Source: UBA2336 sp036787955 (GTDB taxonomy: Bacteria > Bacteroidota > Bacteroidia > Cytophagales > Cyclobacteriaceae). From it: a stretch of 18,690 nucleotides of DNA. The stretch lies in NCBI GenBank assembly GCA_036787955.1, contig DAIQOI010000020.1:1-18690 (forward strand). Direction: 5' to 3'. The notes under the pieces were generated by a model. That model was not told where the DNA came from, did no database searches, and was given only the letters and a program-made list of their open reading frames with translations. Below, piece after piece: positions 14,913-18,690 of the stretch (its first letter is position 1; each line of letters begins with the position of its first letter). Position numbers and translations under genes: made by a program.

Positions 14913-15344
14913 ATGATAAAAATTACGGAAAAACCCATCGACATTCAGAAAGTAATTGACGCAACTACCAGCCTTGGTGCCGGGGCTATTCAGGTATTCA
15001 TTGGCACCGTGCGCAATACGGCACATGGCAAAAATGTGGTATGGCTGGAGTACGAGGCTTATGAGGCGATGGCGGTGGCTGAAATCCGTAAAATCATGGC
15101 CGAAGCTTCGCAACGATGGCCTTTATTGGGTTCGGCTGTGTGCCATCGGGTAGGCACCCTGAAGCCCGGCGAAGTATCGGTGGCTATTGCGGTTTCGGCT
15201 CCTCATCGCAAAGAAGCCTTTGAGGCCTGCGAGTTTATGGTAAGCCGGTTAAAAGAAAGGGTGCCCATCTGGAAAAAAGAAATTTTTGAAGATGGGGAAG
15301 AATGGATTTCCGCTCATCCTTCAACCTCCAGCAGCTATAATTGA
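14913..15344 (+). CDS. moaE: Molybdopterin synthase catalytic subunit MoaE
   Basis: MoaE pairs with MoaD to insert two sulfurs into cPMP, giving molybdopterin. The 143-aa protein has FIGTVRN (29-35), LEYEAYEAMA (45-54), HRVGTLKPGE (78-87), APHRKEAFEAC (96-106) and LKERVPIWKKE (113-123). K114 and K121 align with the catalytic lysines K119 and K126 of E. coli MoaE. The frame extends upstream to a TTG at 14853 with a hydrophobic stretch that mimics a signal peptide, but the enzyme is cytosolic and the ATG at 14913 gives the standard N-terminus. It is on the same strand as moaD and likely co-transcribed. Confidence 0.95.
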   Translation: MIKITEKPIDIQKVIDATTSLGAGAIQVFIGTVRNTAHGKNVVWLEYEAYEAMAVAEIRKIMAEASQRWPLLGSAVCHRVGTLKPGEVSVAIAVSAPHRKEAFEACEFMVSRLKERVPIWKKEIFEDGEEWISAHPSTSSSYN

Positions 15345-15463
15345 TGCAGGGCCATTACAGCCAGTGTAACCAGAACTATTGAAACAATTAAAGTGCCGAT
15401 GGTAATGAGCAACAAATCACGGCCGATGGGATTGATGTGTTGTGTACGACTGGTGGATTTCAT
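15335..15463 (-). CDS. Small single-span membrane protein, hypothetical (42 aa)
   Basis: A 42-codon frame on the minus strand starts at ATG 15463 and stops with TAG at 15335, overlapping the end of moaE by 10 nt in convergent orientation. The product begins MKSTSRTQHINPIGRD, a basic soluble head, and then has one long hydrophobic helix (about residues 17-40, LLLITIGTLIVSIVLVTLAV in its core). Positive residues before the helix predict a cytoplasmic N-terminus. No family is recognised. The region upstream is AT-rich (ACAGTTGGCTT just before the ATG), compatible with a Bacteroidota start, but no clean promoter was found. A chance frame remains possible; conservation in relatives would decide. 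Confidence 0.4.
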   Translation of the reverse strand: MKSTSRTQHINPIGRDLLLITIGTLIVSIVLVTLAVMALHQL

Positions 15464-15750
15464 AAGCCAACTGTTTTTATAATTATTACAATACTAAGAT
15501 AAGCGAAGTTCCGCTTCGCCTGAACAGGATGTAAGAATTTTCCTTTTATTTTAATCAGCATTTTTATTCTGTGCTGACAATTAAAAAGTTAGACCATTGG
15601 CTTTAAGTTTCGGGTAAATGTGGTAGCGTATTTTGTTATGAATTAAGCATTTATATTTTGATCTGACTGCCTCATGCAACGGATAATGTTTGTAAACAGT
15701 TGATTTACTATGATGAAAGGCAAGGACATTGAATGGGCCGCACGTAAGAA
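15464..15750. other. Intergenic region between the small membrane ORF and mobA
   Basis: No protein gene can be supported here. Two inverted repeats are visible: GCGAAG/CTTCGC (15503-15508 and 15514-15519, 5-nt loop) and TCAGCA/TGCTGA (11-nt loop, about 15556-15578), the latter with T-rich sequence around it. The region lies downstream of minus-strand mobA and upstream of the small minus-strand ORF, so these may help end mobA transcription. Neither has the clean stem plus T run of a strong terminator. Confidence 0.35.
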
Positions 15751-16338
15751 TCAGACTTTTTGTTGCACTTTTTTCAGGTATTCATCACGCTCTTCAGGTG
15801 TGTTGATATTTACAATAGCCTGCGGATAAGGTGCGTTCAGCAGGTTGACACCACAACCCTCCATGAATGTGCGCACGCTGCGCCCGCCTCTGTGGTAATA
15901 CTCAAGCAGGAGGGAAAAAACACCCGGCTCCCACACACCCAGTAGGGGTTCGGGGTGTTGTCCTTCACTGTTCCTGAAGCAGGTAACTTTGTGCCGGGAT
16001 GAACGATTGGCTAATAAAAATTCAACCGTGGGTTCATTCAGTGCGGGCATATCCACAGGCGCTGTAACCCAGGTACCGTCAGGATGTGCAGCAAGTGCCG
16101 TAAGAATACCAGCAATCGGTCCTTCCGAAGCAAACTGGTCGGGGAGAATCGGAAAAGCGGTGTGCTTGCCTGCCGGGTTGCGCACCGAAATAAAAACCTC
16201 ATCGCAGAATTTTTGAAGCATGACCGCCACATGCTCGTATTGCGGCAACTGGCGATAAACCATTTCAGATTTATCTTCACCCATTCGCTTGCTTAAGCCA
16301 CCGGCCAATACCAGTCCGTAAATCTTACTCTCCTTCAT
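15751..16338 (-). CDS. mobA: Molybdenum cofactor guanylyltransferase MobA
   Basis: MobA adds GMP to Mo-molybdopterin to make the bis-MGD form used by DMSO-reductase-family enzymes. The 195-aa protein has the nucleotidyltransferase signature LAGGLSKRMGEDK (11-23), GPIAGI (73-78), the metal-binding Asp in APVDMPAL (93-100, where C-D-x-P is more common), and HPEPLLGVW (128-136). It ends with NINTPEE (177-183), a MobA hallmark. Its ATG lies 14 nt inside the K+ channel gene, so it is translationally coupled as the third gene of moaC-channel-mobA. A related cytidylyltransferase (MocA type) is less likely given the MobA-like tail. Confidence 0.88.
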   Translation of the reverse strand: MKESKIYGLVLAGGLSKRMGEDKSEMVYRQLPQYEHVAVMLQKFCDEVFISVRNPAGKHTAFPILPDQFASEGPIAGILTALAAHPDGTWVTAPVDMPALNEPTVEFLLANRSSRHKVTCFRNSEGQHPEPLLGVWEPGVFSLLLEYYHRGGRSVRTFMEGCGVNLLNAPYPQAIVNINTPEERDEYLKKVQQKV

Positions 16339-17131
16339 GAAACTCTTTACCGCAATGTGGGCAAACGTGTTTCTTCGAGCCGGGCTTGTGCAGCAATTCG
16401 AAAAATCCGGACGATAAGATACCGGTGGGCAACGCCAGGATGGCTACCCCGGCCAGTGCGAACAGTCCGCCCAAAAATTTGCCAAGGGGTGTAATGGGCA
16501 CCACATCGCCATAGCCAATGGTGGTAAGCGTGGCCATGCCCCACCACATCGCCTCGGGTATGGATCCGAATTTATCGGGTTGGGCTTCGTGCTCGGCATA
16601 ATACATGAAAAAGGAAATGATAATTAACACAAAGACCACGAACACAAAGCTAAGCACCAGTTGTTCGCGGCGCTCGTGCAGTACTTTTTTAAAAATAACC
16701 ATGGCCTGCATATAGCGTGTTATTTTGAACATGCGGAACAGGGCCATAAGCCGGAGTATCCGCAGGAACCGCAGGTCAATGGGCAGAAAGGTGAGATAAA
16801 AGGGTAAGAAAGCCATCAGGTCAATTAAGGCCATGCCGCTGCGCATAAACTTCAGGCGCCCTTTTACCGGATGCCGGTATTTTGGATTTTCAACGCATGT
16901 ATACACGCGTGCTATGTACTCGACTGAAAAAAATACTACGGAGAATAACTCAAAACCATAAAAAAAATCGTGGTATTCCTGATAGACGGCGGGAACCGAT
17001 TGCAAAATGATAGCAACAATGTTCAGCAGAATGATGGTGATGAGGATGAATTCGAAAATCTGTTCCGGAACCCCCCCTTTTTCGGTGGGCTCCAGGGTTA
17101 GGTACAGGCGTTTTCGCAAGGTTCGGGTCAT
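16325..17131 (-). CDS. Voltage-gated-type potassium channel with C-terminal CxxC tail
   Basis: This 268-aa membrane protein has six predicted transmembrane segments: S1 (24-46), S2 (58-80), S3 (100-118), S4 (119-138), S5 (157-178) and S6 (215-243). S4 carries arginines at 121, 124, 127 and 133 with roughly every-third spacing, as in voltage sensors. The selectivity filter is TTIGYGD (203-209), diagnostic for K+. The protein ends KKHVCPHCGKEFHEGE, a compact C-x2-C-x4-H motif (257-265) that could bind a metal and is not a standard part of bacterial Kv channels. Its ATG overlaps the moaC stop (ATGA) and its stop lies inside mobA, so it is an integral part of a Moco operon. No known role of K+ transport in Moco synthesis explains this. 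Confidence 0.93.
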   Translation of the reverse strand: MTRTLRKRLYLTLEPTEKGGVPEQIFEFILITIILLNIVAIILQSVPAVYQEYHDFFYGFELFSVVFFSVEYIARVYTCVENPKYRHPVKGRLKFMRSGMALIDLMAFLPFYLTFLPIDLRFLRILRLMALFRMFKITRYMQAMVIFKKVLHERREQLVLSFVFVVFVLIIISFFMYYAEHEAQPDKFGSIPEAMWWGMATLTTIGYGDVVPITPLGKFLGGLFALAGVAILALPTGILSSGFFELLHKPGSKKHVCPHCGKEFHEGE

Positions 17132-17610
17132 GGTATTCGTTTAAAATCCTGTTTGCCTCCGGTTTTTTCCATTAGTTTGATTTCGCGAATAATGATGTTG
17201 TGTGATAAGGCTTTGCACATGTCGTAAACGGTAAGTGCAGCAACTGCTGCTGCTGCAAGGGCTTCCATTTCTACACCTGTTTTGGCCGTTACCGATACGT
17301 TGGCATCTATAATAACCGTGTTGCCCCGGGTGGAAATATCAATAACACATTTGCTCACAGGCAGCGGATGCGCCAGCGGTATCAGTGTTGCAGTGTTTTT
17401 TGCGGCCATGGTCCCGGCAATAATGGCGGTCTGAAATACCGGTCCTTTGGCAGTTTGTATTTCGTTGTTGTTCAGCAGCCGTGCTACTTCATCCGGCAGC
17501 AACATTTCGGCTCGCGCCCATGCTGTACGGTGGGTTTCTTTCTTTTGGCTTACGTCCACCATCCGGGGGTACCCGCTTTCGTCCAGGTGTGATAATTTTA
17601 TATCTTTCAT
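17128..17610 (-). CDS. moaC: Cyclic pyranopterin monophosphate synthase MoaC
   Basis: MoaC converts 3',8-cyclo-GTP, the MoaA product, to cPMP. The 160-aa protein has PRMVDVSQK (15-23), AKGPVFQTAIIAGTMAAK (54-71), LIPLAHPLP (76-84), GVEMEALAAAAVAALTVYD (112-130) and a C-terminal KTGGK (149-153). K55, H81, D130 and K133 align with the active-site residues of E. coli MoaC. The usual Cys of LIPLCHPL is Ala here, a common variant. It is the first gene of the moaC-channel-mobA operon and starts 33 nt from the divergent moeA. The start at 17610 gives MKDIKLSHLDESGYPRMVDV, typical. Confidence 0.96.
   Translation of the reverse strand: MKDIKLSHLDESGYPRMVDVSQKKETHRTAWARAEMLLPDEVARLLNNNEIQTAKGPVFQTAIIAGTMAAKNTATLIPLAHPLPVSKCVIDISTRGNTVIIDANVSVTAKTGVEMEALAAAAVAALTVYDMCKALSHNIIIREIKLMEKTGGKQDFKRIP
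17577..17608 (+). promoter_or_regulatory. Candidate weak promoter for moeA, inside the moaC start
   Basis: On the plus strand TTTC (17577-17580), a 20-nt gap and TATCTTTC (17601-17608) match the Bacteroidota TTTG/TAnnTTTG pattern with one mismatch in each half. It ends 35 nt before the moeA ATG and lies within the first codons of divergent moaC. With only 33 nt between the two genes, a promoter for moeA must overlap moaC. Confidence 0.25.
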
Positions 17611-17624
17611 TCCGCTCGCAACAT

Positions 17625-17632
17625 CAAAATTA
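17625..17632 (-). promoter_or_regulatory. Candidate -7 element for moaC
   Basis: The minus strand reads TAATTTTG, an exact match to the Bacteroidota TAnnTTTG -7 element, 14 nt before the moaC ATG. A matching TTTG about 20 nt upstream is absent (CTTACG is there, inside the first codons of moeA). If used, the moaC mRNA would have a leader of only a few nucleotides. Confidence 0.4.
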
Positions 17633-17643
17633 AGTAAATCAGA

Positions 17644-18690
17644 ATGGTTAGCGTAAGGGAAGCGGAGGAAATTATAAACAGGGTGCCGGCCCCTGTTTGT
17701 ACGGAAAATGTTCCGATCCGCGAAGCCGTGGGATGTATATTGGCCGAAGGTGTAAAAGCCGATCGCGATCTGCCACCTTTTGATCGAGTGGCGATGGATG
17801 GGTATGCCATCTATTCACAGGCATTTACCCGTGGAAAATCATTCCGTATAGCTGGCGTTCAACCGGCTGGCTGCGAAGCATTGCTTCTTCCTTCGCCTGA
17901 TGACTGCATTGAAGTAATGACGGGCGCGCTGCTGCCCAGCGGCACCGATGCAGTAATAAAGTATGAAGATGGCCAGGTAGTACATGGCTTTTTTACTCCT
18001 TTTGCCGATGTGAAGGTCTCACCGTTTATGAACATCCACCGCAAAGGCACGGATGCCCGTAAGGATGAAGAGCTTCTTGCACCCGGAATAATCATTTCAC
18101 CGGCCGAAGTAGCCGTGCTGGCCGCTGTGGGTAAACCATCTGTTCAGGTTTACAGGTTTCCGAAAACCGTGTTGGTATCTACAGGCGATGAACTGGTGGC
18201 TGTGGAGGCGCAACCGCAGCCACACCAGATCAGGCGCTCGAACCTCGTTGCCCTGCAGGCTGCCATGAAGGCCATGTATTGGAACGCCGAGGCCGTGCAC
18301 ATAAAAGACAATTACGATGAGGTGCGCTCGTCTCTTGCGCAACTTCTCCGTGATTTCGAAATACTAATCATATCCGGAGGTGTGTCGAAAGGCAAATTCG
18401 ATTACCTGCCACGGGCGCTGGAGGAAAATGGTGTGAGCAAGCTGTTTCATCAGGTGGCCCAGAAACCCGGTAAGCCTTTCTGGTTTGGCATGCGCAACGA
18501 CGGACGAGTAGTATTTGCCCTGCCTGGTAATCCGGTTTCAACGTACCTGTGTTTTTACCGTTACGTCAGGCCGTGGATACTCCGGCACTTTTCTGTTCAA
18601 TTGTCGTTTCCCCGGGCTGTGCTGGCCGAAGAAGTTACCTTTATTCCCCCGCTCACATACTTTCTTCAGGTGCAGATCGAGGTGGTAAAC
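17644..18690 (+). CDS. moeA: Molybdopterin molybdenumtransferase MoeA (3' end beyond the window)
   Basis: MoeA inserts molybdate into adenylylated molybdopterin. The frame is open from ATG 17644 to the right edge (349 codons, no stop), so about 50 residues are missing compared with usual MoeA lengths of 390-410. Seen in order: PPFDRVAMDGYA (44-55), MTGALLPSGTDAVIKYED (92-109), STGDELV (179-185), SGGVSKGKFDYL (244-255), QKPGKPFWFG (273-282) and LPGNPVSTYL (293-302), all MoeA signatures including the conserved Asp residues around the Mo site. An in-frame stop (17635-17637) just upstream fixes the start at this ATG. It diverges from moaC. Nothing suggests damage; the truncation is the window edge. 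Confidence 0.95.
   Translation, partial: MVSVREAEEIINRVPAPVCTENVPIREAVGCILAEGVKADRDLPPFDRVAMDGYAIYSQAFTRGKSFRIAGVQPAGCEALLLPSPDDCIEVMTGALLPSGTDAVIKYEDGQVVHGFFTPFADVKVSPFMNIHRKGTDARKDEELLAPGIIISPAEVAVLAAVGKPSVQVYRFPKTVLVSTGDELVAVEAQPQPHQIRRSNLVALQAAMKAMYWNAEAVHIKDNYDEVRSSLAQLLRDFEILIISGGVSKGKFDYLPRALEENGVSKLFHQVAQKPGKPFWFGMRNDGRVVFALPGNPVSTYLCFYRYVRPWILRHFSVQLSFPRAVLAEEVTFIPPLTYFLQVQIEVVN

Noticed and set aside
15709..15830. Plus-strand short frame beginning MMKGKDIEWAARKN
   Set aside because: Most of it is antisense to the end of mobA, it soon becomes Cys/Ser-rich without domain features, and no promoter was seen.
1..18690. Mobile elements, tRNA or rRNA genes
   Set aside because: No transposase, integrase, long terminal inverted repeat, tRNA cloverleaf or rRNA segment was recognised.

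Overview
The window looks like part of a Bacteroidota chromosome, probably Cytophagales-like; the genus cannot be read from the sequence. The evidence is a textbook Bacteroidota promoter (TTTG, 20-bp gap, TAGATTTG) in front of the cas genes, few recognisable Shine-Dalgarno sites, a GTTCTTTGACAT boxA-like element, and family members typical of the phylum (YfhO membrane protein, tandem UspA protein, RecD/Pif1-like ATPase of about 480 aa). No rRNA, tRNA, transposase or phage gene was seen.

Region 1 (1-9772) is a type III-A CRISPR-Cas locus, all on the minus strand. Reading with transcription from about 9735 down to 1: cas6, cas10/csm1, csm2, csm3, csm4, csm5, a CARF-HEPN ribonuclease of the Csm6/Csx1 superfamily, and a RecD/Pif1-like SF1 helicase. 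The genes abut or overlap (gaps of 8-31 nt; overlaps of 4, 8 and 20 nt) and so form one operon. The helicase is followed by a leader-like AT-rich stretch with a boxA-like element, and then by the end of a CRISPR array that runs off the left edge (two 36-nt repeats, one complete 29-nt spacer). Cas10 keeps the HD nuclease residues and the GGDD cyclase motif, Csm3 keeps the target-cleavage Asp, and the CARF-HEPN protein keeps an R-X6-H site. The locus therefore appears able to cut RNA and DNA and to signal through cyclic oligoadenylate. No cas1 or cas2 lies in the window.

Region 2 (9773-13445) holds a gene-poor stretch, a tandem-domain universal stress protein and a large YfhO-family membrane protein, both on the minus strand.

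Region 3 (13497-18690) is a molybdenum cofactor cluster. moaA (minus) diverges from moaD-moaE (plus). A tight minus-strand operon moaC, voltage-gated-type K+ channel, mobA follows, and moaC diverges from moeA (plus, cut by the right edge) across only 33 nt. MoaA and MoaC make cPMP from GTP, MoaD/MoaE convert it to molybdopterin, MoeA inserts molybdate, and MobA adds GMP. The K+ channel is fused into this operon by translational overlaps on both sides, which is the oddest feature outside the CRISPR locus. A 42-codon single-span membrane ORF converges on moaE.

The points most worth following are the helicase as the last gene of the III-A operon, the boxA-like element in the array leader, the short spacer and palindromic repeat, the Cas10 without inter-Palm cysteines, and the K+ channel within the Moco operon.
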